A stretch of 64,000 nt of DNA. Source: Sphingomonas sp. EC-HK361. GTDB lineage: Bacteria > Pseudomonadota > Alphaproteobacteria > Sphingomonadales > Sphingomonadaceae. Position 1 is the stretch's first letter. Every line of letters begins with the position of its first letter. The notes below the pieces were generated by a model. The model was not told the origin of the DNA. It did no database searches and saw only the letters and a program-made list of their open reading frames with translations. Shown here in pieces: positions 50,849-61,698 of this stretch. The DNA lies in the NCBI RefSeq assembly GCF_902498785.1, contig NZ_LR701494.1:805022-869021 (forward strand). The letters are read 5' to 3'. A program made the translations under genes and the position numbers.

Positions 50849-52171
50849 ATGACCGCCCCGAAAACCTTCGCCGTCAAGTCGTTCGGCTGCCAGATGAACG
50901 TCTATGACGGCGAGCGCATGGCCGAGCTGATGGCTGCCGACGGCCTCGTCCCCGCCGCCGACCCCGCCCATGCCGACCTCGTCGTCCTCAACACCTGCCA
51001 CATCCGCGAACGCGCCACCGAGAAGGTCTATTCCGACATCGGCCGCCTGCGAAAGGACGCCGCAAAGCGCGGTGCGGTGGCGCCGATGATCGCCGTCGCC
51101 GGCTGCGTCGCGCAGGCCGAGGGCGCCGAGATCGTGCGCCGCGCGAAGGTCGATGTCGTCGTCGGTCCGCAGGCCTATCACAACCTGCCCGCCCTCGTCG
51201 CGAAGGCCGCGGCGGGGGAAGCCGGGCTCGACACCGACATGCCGGTCGATTCAAAATTCGGCCACCTCCCCGCCCGCCGCCGCGTCGGCCCGACCGCCTT
51301 CCTGACCGTGCAGGAAGGCTGCGACAAATTCTGCACCTATTGCGTCGTCCCCTACACCCGCGGTGCCGAGGTCAGCCGATCCTTCGCTGCGATCGTCGAC
51401 GAGGCAAAGGCGCTGGTCGATGCCGGCGCGCGTGAGATCACGCTGCTCGGCCAGAACGTCAACGCCTGGGAGGACGAAGACGGCCGCGGGCTCGATCACC
51501 TCATCCGCACGCTCGATCGCATCCCCGGCCTCGCGCGCATCCGCTACACGACAAGCCACCCCAACGACATGCGCCAGGGCCTGATCGACGCGCACCGCGA
51601 CGTCGAGAGCCTGATGCCGTTCCTCCACCTCCCGGTCCAATCAGGCAGCGACCGCGTGCTAAAGGCGATGAACCGCAGCCACACGACCGACAGCTACCTC
51701 CGCGTCATCGACCGCGTCCGCGCCGCGCGCTCCGACATCGCGCTGTCGGGCGATTTCATCGTCGGCTTCCCCGGCGAGACTGAAGCCGAGTTCGCCGACA
51801 CGCTGCGGCTGGTGGGTGCAGTCGGCTATGCGCAGGCGTTCAGCTTCAAATACAGCCCCCGCCCCGGCACCCCCGCCGCCGACATGGCTGATCAGATCGC
51901 GCCGGACGTGATGGACGACCGCCTCCAGCGGCTCCAGGCCGCACTCAACCGCGATCAGGCCGCATTCAACGCCGCCGCCGTCGGGCGAACCTGCGACGTG
52001 CTGATCGAACGCAAGGGCAAGCTGCCCGGCCAAATGCTCGGCAAATCGCCCTGGTTGCAGTCGGTGCACCTGATCGGCAACCACGCGATCGGCGATCTGG
52101 TGACGGTGGAGTTGGTGGAAGCGGGCCCGAATTCGCTGACGGGACGGATGCCGGGTCGGATTGCTGCGTGA
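50849..52171 (+). CDS. miaB: tRNA-2-methylthio-N6-isopentenyladenosine synthase MiaB
   Basis: The 440-residue radical-SAM methylthiotransferase modifies A37 of tRNAs. The N-terminal UPF0004 domain has cluster Cys in SFGCQMN, LNTCHIR and AGCVAQ. The radical-SAM triad is [27 protein letters not shown] and [16 protein letters not shown] follow, with a C-terminal TRAM domain. It needs Fe-S clusters supplied by Suf. The 277 nt before phoH hold only a weak hairpin (52207-52232). Confidence 0.97.
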   Translation: MTAPKTFAVKSFGCQMNVYDGERMAELMAADGLVPAADPAHADLVVLNTCHIRERATEKVYSDIGRLRKDAAKRGAVAPMIAVAGCVAQAEGAEIVRRAKVDVVVGPQAYHNLPALVAKAAAGEAGLDTDMPVDSKFGHLPARRRVGPTAFLTVQEGCDKFCTYCVVPYTRGAEVSRSFAAIVDEAKALVDAGAREITLLGQNVNAWEDEDGRGLDHLIRTLDRIPGLARIRYTTSHPNDMRQGLIDAHRDVESLMPFLHLPVQSGSDRVLKAMNRSHTTDSYLRVIDRVRAARSDIALSGDFIVGFPGETEAEFADTLRLVGAVGYAQAFSFKYSPRPGTPAADMADQIAPDVMDDRLQRLQAALNRDQAAFNAAAVGRTCDVLIERKGKLPGQMLGKSPWLQSVHLIGNHAIGDLVTVELVEAGPNSLTGRMPGRIAA

Positions 52172-52447
52172 ATTATAAAACGGGCGGCCTGCGATCGTTC
52201 GCCAGATAATCCTGCCCCGCCAGGGGGAGGATTACGAAGAAGAACGCCCATGCGGCCCATCGGCAACGCCCCGCGCAAAAACGCATCGCTGCCAGAAACC
52301 GGCTGTCCGAGGCCCCCCGCACCTGTCAGACTTGCCCACGATGCCACCGCGTCCATCCGACTCGCGCGCCTGTTCTAGCCGCCGTTCGGCGCGCGCCCGC
52401 CGGGACGCGAATGCACCTCTCTTTTTCACGCAGCGCAAAGGAGCCGC

Positions 52448-53449
52448 ATGAGCCGCAAGCCCGTTCCCGCCCAGACCGGCGACCGCAGCCGGGTCGAGCT
52501 TCTCTTCGACAAGCCGCAGCTTTTGAGCGTGCTCTTCGGCCAGTATGATCGCAACCTGGTGGCGCTGGAGAACCGGCTGGGGGTGTATATCACTGCCCGC
52601 GGCAACCGCATCGGGCTGGAAGGCACGGCCGAGCAGGTGGCGATGGCGCGCGATGTGCTGAACGATCTCTACAAGCGTATCCAGCGCGGCGAGGAGATCG
52701 ACACCGGGCTGGTCGACGCCTCGATCGCGATGGCGGCGGAGCCAGCGCTCGACGGCATCATCCGCGCCGATGCGGGCGACCGCGCGCCGACGGTTATGAT
52801 CCGCACCCGCAAGAAGACGATTGTCCCGCGCACGCCGGCACAGGCGCATTATATGCGCGAGCTGACCAGCCACGAGATGATCTTCGCGCTCGGGCCCGCG
52901 GGCACCGGCAAGACCTATATCGCGGTCGCGCAGGCGGTGTCGCAGCTCATCACCGGCAGCGTCCAGCGGCTGATCCTGTCGCGCCCCGCGGTGGAAGCGG
53001 GGGAAAAGCTAGGCTTCCTGCCCGGCGACATGAAGGAAAAGGTCGATCCCTATCTCCGCCCGCTCTACGACGCGCTGAACGATTGCCTCCCCGCCGAGCA
53101 GGTCGAACGCCGCATCGCGAGTGGGGAAATCGAGATCGCGCCCATCGCCTTCATGCGCGGGCGCACGCTGGCCGACGCGTTCATCATCCTCGACGAGGCG
53201 CAGAACACCACGCCGGCGCAGATGAAGATGTTCCTGACCCGCTTCGGCGAGAACAGCCGCATGGTGATCTGCGGCGACCCGAACCAGACCGATCTGCCGG
53301 GCGGCGTCCGTGCCTCCGGGCTCGCCGACGCAACCACGCGACTGGAAGGGATCGACGGCATCTCGCTGTGCCGGTTCGGTGCGGGCGACGTGGTCCGCCA
53401 CCCGATCGTCGGGCGCATCGTCGAGGCGTATGAGGGCGTCGATGCTTGA
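52448..53449 (+). CDS. phoH: PhoH family ATPase
   Basis: The 333-residue P-loop protein resembles PhoH/YbeZ. It has an N-terminal KH-like region (LENRLGVYITARGNRIGLEG), Walker A FALGPAGTGKTYIAVAQAV, Walker B FIILDEAQNTTPAQMKMFLT and sensor MVICGDPNQTDLPGG. PhoH proteins act in RNA metabolism together with YbeY. The stop overlaps the ybeY start by 8 nt. Confidence 0.96.
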   Translation: MSRKPVPAQTGDRSRVELLFDKPQLLSVLFGQYDRNLVALENRLGVYITARGNRIGLEGTAEQVAMARDVLNDLYKRIQRGEEIDTGLVDASIAMAAEPALDGIIRADAGDRAPTVMIRTRKKTIVPRTPAQAHYMRELTSHEMIFALGPAGTGKTYIAVAQAVSQLITGSVQRLILSRPAVEAGEKLGFLPGDMKEKVDPYLRPLYDALNDCLPAEQVERRIASGEIEIAPIAFMRGRTLADAFIILDEAQNTTPAQMKMFLTRFGENSRMVICGDPNQTDLPGGVRASGLADATTRLEGIDGISLCRFGAGDVVRHPIVGRIVEAYEGVDA

Positions 53450-53954
53450 GATCGCGCTCCTTGCCGAACCTCCCTGGCCCGAGACGGTCGATTGGGACGC
53501 GCTGGCGGAGCGCGCGGCGCGGGCGGCGATCACGCGGACGCCGCACGGCGATCTGCTGGCGTCAGACGCGGCGATCGAGATTTCGGTGCGGTTGACCTCG
53601 GACGAGGAGGTTCACACGCTCAACCGTCAGTATCGCGGCAAGGACAAGCCGACCAACGTGCTCTCCTTCCCGATGGTGCAACCCGACCTCATCGAAACCG
53701 TCACGCAGAACAGCGACGACGGCGAAGTGCTGCTGGGCGATATCGTCCTGGCGCACGGCGTCTGCGTAGCGGAAGCGGCGGAGCGCGCGATATCAGTCGA
53801 GGCACACGCCACGCACCTGCTGGTCCACGGCACCTTGCATCTGCTAGGCTATGACCATCTGGAGGATGTAGAGGCCGAGGCGATGGAGGCGATCGAACGC
53901 GATGCGCTCGGCAGTCTTGGGCTCGACGACCCCTATCTGATACGAGAGGACTGA
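53442..53954 (+). CDS. ybeY: rRNA maturation endoribonuclease YbeY
   Basis: The 170-residue metalloprotein acts in 16S rRNA 3' maturation and ribosome quality control. The zinc motif HGTLHLLGYDH and the upstream LNRQYRGKDKPTNVLSFP are intact. It starts inside the end of phoH (ATGCTTGA) and is followed after 9 nt by the corC-like gene, giving the common phoH-ybeY-corC order. Confidence 0.96.
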   Translation: MLEIALLAEPPWPETVDWDALAERAARAAITRTPHGDLLASDAAIEISVRLTSDEEVHTLNRQYRGKDKPTNVLSFPMVQPDLIETVTQNSDDGEVLLGDIVLAHGVCVAEAAERAISVEAHATHLLVHGTLHLLGYDHLEDVEAEAMEAIERDALGSLGLDDPYLIRED

Positions 53955-53963
53955 CCCACGGCC

Positions 53964-54875
<912 letters not shown>

Positions 54876-54939
54876 CCGAACCTGGCAACCGCACGGACGG
54901 TCAGCAGTTCTCCCATCAGCCCCTTATCCACGGGACATC

Positions 54940-56268
54940 ATGCGCAAGCACCTTCTCCTCGTTATCGCCCTTATCGTCGTCATCGCGATTCTCGGGATCG
55001 TCTGGCTGGGCTGGCCCGACAAGGCAAAGGTTCCGTTCGCCAACGTGACCGGCCAGCGTCCGTCGATCACCGACCCGCGCCGCCAGGTCATCCCGACGGT
55101 GAAGGTCGCGTCGGTCGTCGGCTGGCAGGGCAACGCGAAGCCCGTCGCGGCGCCCGGCCTGCAGGTCGCGGCCTTTGCGGCGAACCTCGATCACCCGCGC
55201 TGGCTCTATCAATTGCCCAATGGCGACGTGCTGGTCGCGGAGAGCAACTCCCCGCCGCGCGAGGCGCACGGAATCGCCGACTATGTGATGGGCTGGCTGA
55301 TGGGCAAGGCCGGCGCGGGCGTGCCGTCCGCCAACCGCATCACGCTGCTGCGCGATGCCAATGGCGACGGCGTGGCAGAACAACGCAGCGTGTTCATGAG
55401 CGGCCTCAACTCGCCGCTTGGCATGGCGCTCATGGGCGACTGGCTCTATGTCGCCAACACCGACAGCCTCGTGCGTGTGGCCTACAAGACGGGCGATACG
55501 AAGATCACAGCCAAGCCGCAGGTCGTCGTGCGCTATCCCGGCGGCGGCAATCACTGGGCGCGCGGGCTGATTCCTGCGGAGGACGGCAAGACGCTCTACC
55601 TCTCGGTCGGCTCGTCATCGAACATCGCTGACAACGGCATCGATGCGGAAAAGAACCGCGCAGCGATCCTGCAGGTCTGGCCCGAGGACAAGTATTTCCG
55701 CATCTACGCAACCGGCCTGCGCAACCCGCAGGGCATGGCGCTGGAACCGCATTCGAAACAGCTGTTCACCGTCGTCAACGAACGCGACATGCTCGGATCG
55801 GACATCGTCCCGGATTACCTGACCGGGGTCGAGCTCGGCGACAATTTCGGCTGGCCCTGGTATTATTGGGGCGGCTATCCCGATACTCGCGTTGAGCCGG
55901 CCAAGCCCGAACTCCAGCAATATTCGAAGCGCCCGGATTACGCGCTCGGCCCCCATGTCGCCGCGCTCGGCCTGGCATTTGCGGATGGCGCGAAGCTCGG
56001 CGCCCGCTTCACCAATGGCGCGTTCATCGGCGAGCATGGGTCGTGGAACCGCGTGCCGGTGTCGGGCTACAAGGTGGTCTATGTCCCCTTTGGTGAGATC
56101 GGCTTTCCGGCCAAGGGCGCGAAGCCCGTCGATGTCCTGACCGGCTTTCTCGACAAGGACGGCAAGGCGCAGGGCCGACCGGTGGGCGTCATCACCGATG
56201 CCAGGGGTGGCCTTCTCGTCGCCGACGACGTCGGCAACCGCATCTGGCGAGTCAGCGGGGCGCGGTGA
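54940..56268 (+). CDS. Membrane-anchored L-sorbosone dehydrogenase/PQQ-type beta-propeller protein
   Basis: The 442-residue protein has an N-terminal membrane helix (HLLLVIALIVVIAILGIVWL) and a six-bladed propeller of the glucose/sorbosone dehydrogenase family. RWLYQLPNGDVLVAESNSPP, YPGGGNHWARGLI, YATGLRNPQGMALEP, GDNFGWPWYYWGG and FIGEHGSWNRVPVSGYKV are typical. It probably oxidises a sugar or aldehyde in the periplasm with PQQ; no PQQ synthesis genes are in view. Its stop overlaps the UVR gene start (GTGA). Confidence 0.88.
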   Translation: MRKHLLLVIALIVVIAILGIVWLGWPDKAKVPFANVTGQRPSITDPRRQVIPTVKVASVVGWQGNAKPVAAPGLQVAAFAANLDHPRWLYQLPNGDVLVAESNSPPREAHGIADYVMGWLMGKAGAGVPSANRITLLRDANGDGVAEQRSVFMSGLNSPLGMALMGDWLYVANTDSLVRVAYKTGDTKITAKPQVVVRYPGGGNHWARGLIPAEDGKTLYLSVGSSSNIADNGIDAEKNRAAILQVWPEDKYFRIYATGLRNPQGMALEPHSKQLFTVVNERDMLGSDIVPDYLTGVELGDNFGWPWYYWGGYPDTRVEPAKPELQQYSKRPDYALGPHVAALGLAFADGAKLGARFTNGAFIGEHGSWNRVPVSGYKVVYVPFGEIGFPAKGAKPVDVLTGFLDKDGKAQGRPVGVITDARGGLLVADDVGNRIWRVSGAR

Positions 56269-56543
56269 GCGGCCAAGCCTCCATCACCGATCTGCGGGAG
56301 CAGATGGAGGCAGCGGCGGCCGCGCTCGATTTCGAACAAGCGCGGCGGCTGCGTGACAGGATCGCGGTGCTGCGCGCGGGCGGTGACGCGCAGGCAGCGG
56401 ATGCGGCAGCTGGTGCGGAGCTGGCGCGCCAGACGCCTGGCGCGATGGGGCTCGGCACCAGCCAGCAGCGTGTCTCCCAGCCCAAAGGCTGGCGCCCGCC
56501 GCCAAAGCCCGATCCGATGACGAAGAACCGCAACCGGCGCTGA
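56265..56543 (+). CDS. Small UVR-motif protein
   Basis: The 92-residue protein starts at GTG 56265. It has one UvrB/UvrC interaction motif (ITDLREQMEAAAAALDFEQA, then RRLRDRIAVLR), the helical hairpin by which UvrB and UvrC contact each other. The basic C-terminus (KGWRPPPKPDPMTKNRNRR) is disordered. It is too short to be a nuclease subunit; a regulatory or adaptor role is possible. It overlaps the upstream dehydrogenase and converges with a truncated gene 3 nt away. Confidence 0.8.
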   Translation: MSGQASITDLREQMEAAAAALDFEQARRLRDRIAVLRAGGDAQAADAAAGAELARQTPGAMGLGTSQQRVSQPKGWRPPPKPDPMTKNRNRR

Positions 56544-56546
56544 GCC

Positions 56547-56843
56547 TCAGCGCTTGGCGAGCGCCCTACCGATCGCAGCCTCGGCGAGCGGCGCGGGGCC
56601 GAAAAAGGCCGGCATCTTGTCGCGCCAGCCTTCGGTGATCGAATCGCCGATGAAGACGACGCGCGGCTTTACATGCGACGCGATCGGCGCCGCATCGTCG
56701 TCGCGATAACGCCCGAGCCATGCCCAATCGGTGTGGAGCCGCGTCTCTGGGTCCGAAGCTGGCGGCGGCACGACCGCCTGTTGCGCCGACACGCCCGTCG
56801 CGATCGCAGAAACCGCCAGTGCCGTCAGAAGCGCGCGCATCAC
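56547..56843 (-). pseudogene. Truncated SGNH/GDSL hydrolase
   Basis: The 98-residue frame has a signal peptide (MRALLTALAVSAIATGVSAQ) and the first SGNH block (PRVVFIGDSITEGW) with the nucleophile Ser. It then ends after 25 unrelated residues. The remaining blocks (the Gly, Asn and the Asp/His pair, normally another 150 or so residues) are absent, and the UVR gene lies directly beyond. It is most likely a 3'-deleted remnant that cannot be catalytically active. A short functional exported peptide is less likely. Confidence 0.7.
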
Positions 56844-57146
56844 CTACTCCAGCAACTTGGGTCCTTCGCGCTGCAGCTTGGCGCGGATCTTGTCCGCGAA
56901 CAACGCCATGAACGCGGGCAGCTCGAACCTGGCGTGAACGACGGTGTCGGCTACATCGAGCCGCGCCGCGACGCGCTGGCCCATCCCCTCCACGACGAAC
57001 TCGAGCACATCGCCGTCCCATCGATGCTCGGTAATCGCGCCGCCGGGCACGAACTCGGCGAGCCGGCCGAAGCCGCCGCCGATCCGGCGCTTTGCTTCGT
57101 CGCGGCCCAGCTTGTGCGGCAGATCGACCTCGATCGGGACAGTCAT
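56844..57146 (-). CDS. Polyhydroxyalkanoic acid system family protein
   Basis: The 100-residue protein matches the small PHA-granule-region family: DLPHKLGRDEAKRRIGGGFG at the start, HRWDGDVLEFVVEGMGQRVA in the middle, and FELPAFMALFADKIRAKLQR at the end. The biochemical role is undefined. It lies 3 nt after the VOC gene, so they are cotranscribed. No PHA synthase gene is in the window. Confidence 0.85.
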   Translation of the reverse strand: MTVPIEVDLPHKLGRDEAKRRIGGGFGRLAEFVPGGAITEHRWDGDVLEFVVEGMGQRVAARLDVADTVVHARFELPAFMALFADKIRAKLQREGPKLLE

Positions 57147-57149
57147 CGC

Positions 57150-57587
57150 TTACGCCTCCACCGCGTGTTCGGTCGCAAAGATCATCGAATCCTGGGCAAA
57201 CGCCTTGAACTCCAGCGCGTTGCCGCTCGGATCACGAAAGAACATCGTCGCCTGCTCCCCGGCCTGCCCCTTGAAGCGGACGTGCGGCGCGATTCCGAAC
57301 GTGACGCCCGCCTCACCCAGCCGCGCGCTCAGCGCCTGCCAATCCTCCATCGCTAGCACCACGCCGAAATGCGGGACCGGCACGTCATGCCCATCCACGG
57401 GATTCGTCAGGCCGACCGGCCGGGCCGCAGGATCGAGATGCGCGACGATCTGGTGCCCGAAGAGATCGAAATCGATCCAACGGTCGCTCGACCGACCTTC
57501 GGGGCAGCCGAGCGTTCCGCCATAGAAGGCGCGCGCGGCGGCAAGATCGTGGACCGGAAAGGCGAGATGGAAGGGGCGTAGTGTCAT
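57150..57587 (-). CDS. VOC/glyoxalase superfamily protein
   Basis: The 145-residue protein has two beta-alpha-beta3 modules: [20 protein letters not shown] first, then [20 protein letters not shown], ending [14 protein letters not shown] with the last metal-ligand Glu. The first-module His in LAFPVHD is also present. The substrate is unknown. ATG 57587 fits the fold; the longer frame to 57770 runs into the divergent lnt region. Confidence 0.87.
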   Translation of the reverse strand: MTLRPFHLAFPVHDLAAARAFYGGTLGCPEGRSSDRWIDFDLFGHQIVAHLDPAARPVGLTNPVDGHDVPVPHFGVVLAMEDWQALSARLGEAGVTFGIAPHVRFKGQAGEQATMFFRDPSGNALEFKAFAQDSMIFATEHAVEA

Positions 57588-57753
57588 GGCGGCATGATAC
57601 ACCCGCACAGGCAAAGCGCCACCATCATCGTCGGGCCTGCCTTTCGACACGGCTTGTTCCAACGTCCGCGTCGGGGCAAGAGCCATGTGTGCGGCCTGCG
57701 CGGCACCGTGGATGCCGGAACCCGTCCGGCCTGACGTGAGGGGTATTTCCGTC

Positions 57754-59295
57754 GTGCGGTTCGTGCGCAATCATCCGTTGATCCTGTGTCTGTTGCTTGG
57801 CGCCGCGGCAGCGTGCGGGTTCGCGCCGCTCGGTCTCTGGCCGCTGACCCTCGCCTGTTTCGCCGCGTGGATGGTGATCGTCCACGAAGCACCGACGCTC
57901 CGGTCGGCGCTGTGGCGCGGCTGGGCGTTCGGGGTCGGGCACTTCACGATCAACGACAACTGGTTCCAGCACGCCTTTGATTTTCAGGACAAGATGCCGC
58001 CGGCGCTCGGCTATGCCGCACCGCTTGCGCTGGCGCTGTATCTGGCGGTGTATCCGGCGATGGCGGCGGGGCTCGCCTGGCGGTTCGGGCGACGGGACAC
58101 GCGCGACGGCGGCTATGTGCTGATCTTCGCCGCCGCGTGGGTGCTGACCGAATGGCTGCGCAGCGTCGTGTTCACCGGCTATGCGTGGGACCCGCTGGGG
58201 GTGATCTGGCTGCCCGTCATCAACGTCGCGCGCATCGCCGCCTTCATCGGAACCTATGCGCTCTCCGGGATGACGATCGTCGCCGCCGGCGTTCTTGCGC
58301 TCTACGCGCGGTGGAACTGGCGGTTTGCGCTGGAACTGACGATCGTGGCGGTCATCGCGGTCGTCGCCAGCATCGACGTGCACGTCCCGCGCCCCGTCGA
58401 TCGCGCCGCGCCCCGATTGCGCATCGTCCAGCCCAACGTCGCGCAGGACGAACGCGGGCAGGACGACGCAGCGCTGCTCATGGCCAAGCTGTCCGTGCTG
58501 TCGGGTCGGCCCGGCCCCGCGCCGCGGCTGCTGCTGTGGCCCGAAGGCGTCGTACGCGACATGATCGAAAGCGGCTACCCCGCCTACGCGTATATGGGGA
58601 CAAGCCCGCTCTACACCCGCTGGCAGATCGCGCGGCTGCTCGGGCCGAACGACGTCGCACTCGTCGGCGGCAGCACGCTGCGCTTCGACAAGGCCGAGGA
58701 CGTGAGCGGCGCGACCAACGCGGTCTTCGCGATCGATTCCCGCGCACGCATCATCGGCCGCTACGACAAGGCGCACCTCGTCCCCTATGGCGAATATCTG
58801 CCGATGCCGTGGCTGCTCAAGCCGCTTGGTCTGTCCCGCCTCGTCCCCGGCGATATCGATTTCCTCCCCGGCCCCGGGCCGCAGACGCTTGCTTTGCGCG
58901 GGTTCGGCGCGATCGGGGTGCAGATCTGCTACGAGATCATCTTCTCCGGTAAGGTCGTCGATGCCGCGCACCGCCCGCGCCTGATCTTCAACCCGTCGAA
59001 CGACGCCTGGTTCGGCAAATGGGGGCCGCCGCAGCATCTTGCGCAGGCACGGATGCGCGCGATCGAGGAGGGTCTGCCGATCGTGCGATCGACCCCGACC
59101 GGCATCTCCGCCGTCATCGCCGCCGACGGACGGCTCATCGCGCAAATCCCGCACCAGACCGCCGGCGCGATCGAGGTGCCCTTCCCGGCCCCCCTGCCGC
59201 CGACGCTCTTTGCGCGGATCGGCAACTGGATGGCGGCACTCGTCGGGCTGGCACTGATGCTCGGAGGCATTGCACTGCGGCGACGGCATCGTTAA
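57754..59295 (+). CDS. lnt: Apolipoprotein N-acyltransferase
   Basis: The 513-residue inner-membrane enzyme adds the third acyl chain to lipoproteins. About seven hydrophobic helices ([27 protein letters not shown]) precede a periplasmic nitrilase domain. Its catalytic set is the Glu in [11 protein letters not shown], the Lys in [14 protein letters not shown] and the Cys in [13 protein letters not shown] 57754 with an upstream GAGGGG is a likely start; an in-frame ATG at 57685 would add 23 residues. Confidence 0.93.
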   Translation: MRFVRNHPLILCLLLGAAAACGFAPLGLWPLTLACFAAWMVIVHEAPTLRSALWRGWAFGVGHFTINDNWFQHAFDFQDKMPPALGYAAPLALALYLAVYPAMAAGLAWRFGRRDTRDGGYVLIFAAAWVLTEWLRSVVFTGYAWDPLGVIWLPVINVARIAAFIGTYALSGMTIVAAGVLALYARWNWRFALELTIVAVIAVVASIDVHVPRPVDRAAPRLRIVQPNVAQDERGQDDAALLMAKLSVLSGRPGPAPRLLLWPEGVVRDMIESGYPAYAYMGTSPLYTRWQIARLLGPNDVALVGGSTLRFDKAEDVSGATNAVFAIDSRARIIGRYDKAHLVPYGEYLPMPWLLKPLGLSRLVPGDIDFLPGPGPQTLALRGFGAIGVQICYEIIFSGKVVDAAHRPRLIFNPSNDAWFGKWGPPQHLAQARMRAIEEGLPIVRSTPTGISAVIAADGRLIAQIPHQTAGAIEVPFPAPLPPTLFARIGNWMAALVGLALMLGGIALRRRHR

Positions 59296-59300
59296 AAGAC

Positions 59301-59316
59301 ATAAGGAAGTCTTTAT
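59301..59316. promoter_or_regulatory. Candidate SAM/SAH-responsive operator upstream of metK
   Basis: ATAAGGA-AG-TCTTTAT is a near-perfect 7-bp inverted repeat (one mismatch), 62-77 nt upstream of metK. It resembles the ATAAAGATATCTTTAT-type palindromes that I associate with ArsR-type methionine-cycle regulators in alphaproteobacteria. I see no recognisable SAM riboswitch fold in the 82-nt leader. Confidence 0.4.
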
Positions 59317-59377
59317 ATGTGGCGCATGGCGCCGCACGGACCCAGACAATCTGCTTTAGAAAACGTCAAGGAATCCC

Positions 59378-60598
59378 ATGCGCAAGTCCTTCCTCTTCAC
59401 GTCTGAATCGGTTTCCGAGGGCCATCCCGACAAGGTCGCGGACCAGATCAGCGACTCGATCGTCGATCTGTTCCTGTCGAAGGACCCCGAAGCGCGCGTC
59501 GCGTGCGAGACGATGACGACCACCAACAAGGTCGTGCTCGCCGGCGAAATCCGTGGGCGCGGCGTCTACGAGAACGGCCAGTGGGCGCCGGGCGTCGAGG
59601 CGGAGATCGAGCGGACCGTACGCGATACCGTGAAGCGGATCGGCTATGAGCAGTCGGGATTCCACTGGGAAACCTTCGACTTTTCGAACAACCTGCACGG
59701 CCAGTCCGCGGAAATCGCGATGGGCGTGGACGAGAGCGGCAACAAGGACGAGGGCGCGGGCGATCAGGGCATCATGTTCGGCTATGCGACCGACGAGACG
59801 CCGGGGCTGATGCCGGCGACGCTCTATTACAGCCACAAGATTCTCGAGACGATGGCGGCCGATCGCCATTCGGGCAAGGCGCCGTTCTTGGAGCCTGACG
59901 CGAAGAGCCAGGTCACGCTGCGCTACGAGAACGAGCTGCCCGTCGCCGCGACCGCACTCGTCGTCTCGACCCAGCACGCCAAGGGCTATTGCGAAAAGGG
60001 CGAGAATGCCGACCCCGCGAAATATGCCGAACTGCGCGGTTATGTCGAAGGCGTGCTGCGCGCGACGCTGCCCGAGGGCTTCGTCACCGACGAGACCGCG
60101 ATCTACATCAACCCGACCGGCGCGTTCGAGATCGGTGGGCCGGACGGCGACGCCGGGCTGACCGGTCGCAAGATCATCGTCGACACTTATGGCGGTGCCG
60201 CGCCGCACGGCGGCGGCGCCTTCTCGGGCAAGGATCCGACCAAGGTCGATCGCTCGGCCGCCTATGTCGCGCGTTATCTGGCGAAGAACGTCGTTGCCGC
60301 CGGCCTCGCCCGGCGCTGCACCATCCAGCTCAGCTACGCGATCGGCATTGCAGAGCCGCTGTCCGTCTATGTCGATACCCACGGCACCGGCACGGTGGAC
60401 GAGGCGAAGCTGGAAGCAGTGCTGCCGCAGCTCGTTCGCCTGACGCCCAAGGGCATCCGCGAGCACCTGAAGCTCAACGCGCCGATCTATTCCAAGACCG
60501 CCGCCTACGGCCATTTCGGCCGCGACGCCGAGGGCGCGCTGTTCACCTGGGAAAAGACCGATCTGGCCGACAAGCTCAAGGACGCGGTCGCCGCGTAA
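59378..60598 (+). CDS. metK: S-adenosylmethionine synthetase
   Basis: The 406-residue enzyme makes SAM from ATP and methionine. [40 protein letters not shown] and [20 protein letters not shown] (the phosphate loop) are conserved. It supplies SAM to the many methyltransferases of this window (tlyA, trmD, trmB, miaB). A candidate operator precedes it and a strong terminator follows. Confidence 0.98.
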   Translation: MRKSFLFTSESVSEGHPDKVADQISDSIVDLFLSKDPEARVACETMTTTNKVVLAGEIRGRGVYENGQWAPGVEAEIERTVRDTVKRIGYEQSGFHWETFDFSNNLHGQSAEIAMGVDESGNKDEGAGDQGIMFGYATDETPGLMPATLYYSHKILETMAADRHSGKAPFLEPDAKSQVTLRYENELPVAATALVVSTQHAKGYCEKGENADPAKYAELRGYVEGVLRATLPEGFVTDETAIYINPTGAFEIGGPDGDAGLTGRKIIVDTYGGAAPHGGGAFSGKDPTKVDRSAAYVARYLAKNVVAAGLARRCTIQLSYAIGIAEPLSVYVDTHGTGTVDEAKLEAVLPQLVRLTPKGIREHLKLNAPIYSKTAAYGHFGRDAEGALFTWEKTDLADKLKDAVAA

Positions 60599-60626
60599 CG
60601 GCTTGAACGACTGACGATTTCGGATA

Positions 60627-60659
60627 GCCTCTCCGGTAATTAACCGGGGAGGCTTTCTT
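60627..60659 (+). terminator. Rho-independent terminator of metK
   Basis: GCCTCTCCGGT (60627-60637) pairs with ACCGGGGAGGC (60643-60653), 11 bp with one G-U, around the loop AATTA, and TTTCTT follows. The 3' arm contains the GGGGAGG that serves as Shine-Dalgarno for the next gene. Confidence 0.8.
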
Positions 60660-61698
60660 GTATCGTGTCATGGCGGTCGTCGCTGCGCTGTGCGCGGTTC
60701 CCGCAACCGCGCAGCAGCGCGATCTTCCCGTGCCTGCGGACAAGGGGTGGGGGCATGCGGCAACCGGCGTCACGTTTCCTGCGAGACTTGCCGGCCTGCC
60801 CCGAACCAGCATCCGGGACAGCACCGCCGACGAGCGCGACGTGTCGCTGAACTTCGAAACGCCCGATCGCGCGACTGTCGTCACGATCTTTCTGTTTCAC
60901 CCGGCCCTCGCCAACGCCGCCATCTGGTTCGACCGTTCCGAAGCGCAGATCGCCCTGCGCACGGACTGGCACGGCGCGACACCTGCCGATCAGAATCCGA
61001 CCGCTTTCGCGCGGCCAGGCAGCGCCGTATCTGCGGGACTCAAACAGGCATATCGCACGGGCAGCAAGGATTACCCGACGACCGCGCTTGCTGTCGTGCC
61101 CGTTGGCGAATGGCTCGTCGCCGTCCGCTACAGCGCGCGCGACGTCGATATTCCCGCCCTGCGGCAGCGGTTGAACGGCGTGATCGACGCGATCCGCTGG
61201 CCTGCCGAAACGGGCGTGCCACCGCCTGCCGCCAGACCGATCGCCGCCTGCGCCGACACGCTCCGGTTCGGCAAGGCGAAGATGATGAAGCGGAACATCA
61301 ACATGGGGTTGATGGGCGGGCTGCTGTCCGGATTGATGGTGAAGCCAGCGACCGACGCCAAACCGGAGGCGCCGCGGGAGTTGTGCCGTGACGGCACTCC
61401 GACACTCGAATATGGCATGTACCGCGCGGCGGGCAGCGATGGCTACACGATTGCGTTCGGTGACGCGGGGCGCGTTGCCTATGTCGCAAAGGGTATCGAG
61501 ATTCCCGGCATGAACGGTTCAGGCGGCTATACGGTGACCTTTGGAAGCGTCGACGGGGCGATGGCGACCTATCAGAGTTTCGATCGCCTGCCGTCCCCAA
61601 AACAGGTCATGGACGAGATCAACAGCACCACACCCGTCAGCCGCACAAACCTTGATTCGGAGGGTAAAACGCAGATTCATATCGACGCGCCCAAATAG
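60658..61698 (+). CDS. Exported protein of unknown function
   Basis: The 346-residue protein has a short Sec signal peptide (MYRVMAVVAALCAVPATA, then QQ). I do not recognise the family. Notable segments are FETPDRATVVTIFLFHPALA near residue 70, a Met/Gly-rich MMKRNINMGLMGGLLSGLMV near 205-225, and a C-terminal part with Gly-rich strands. TTG 60658 is favoured because it gives the signal peptide a basic N-region and stands 5 nt after GGGGAGG. ATG 60670 would lose both. It abuts the convergent channel gene with no gap. Confidence 0.7.
   Translation: MYRVMAVVAALCAVPATAQQRDLPVPADKGWGHAATGVTFPARLAGLPRTSIRDSTADERDVSLNFETPDRATVVTIFLFHPALANAAIWFDRSEAQIALRTDWHGATPADQNPTAFARPGSAVSAGLKQAYRTGSKDYPTTALAVVPVGEWLVAVRYSARDVDIPALRQRLNGVIDAIRWPAETGVPPPAARPIAACADTLRFGKAKMMKRNINMGLMGGLLSGLMVKPATDAKPEAPRELCRDGTPTLEYGMYRAAGSDGYTIAFGDAGRVAYVAKGIEIPGMNGSGGYTVTFGSVDGAMATYQSFDRLPSPKQVMDEINSTTPVSRTNLDSEGKTQIHIDAPK

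Noticed and set aside
59296-59377. SAM riboswitch in the metK leader
   Set aside because: The 82-nt leader has only short hairpins and an operator-like palindrome, with no recognisable SAM-II or SAM-SAH pseudoknot pattern.
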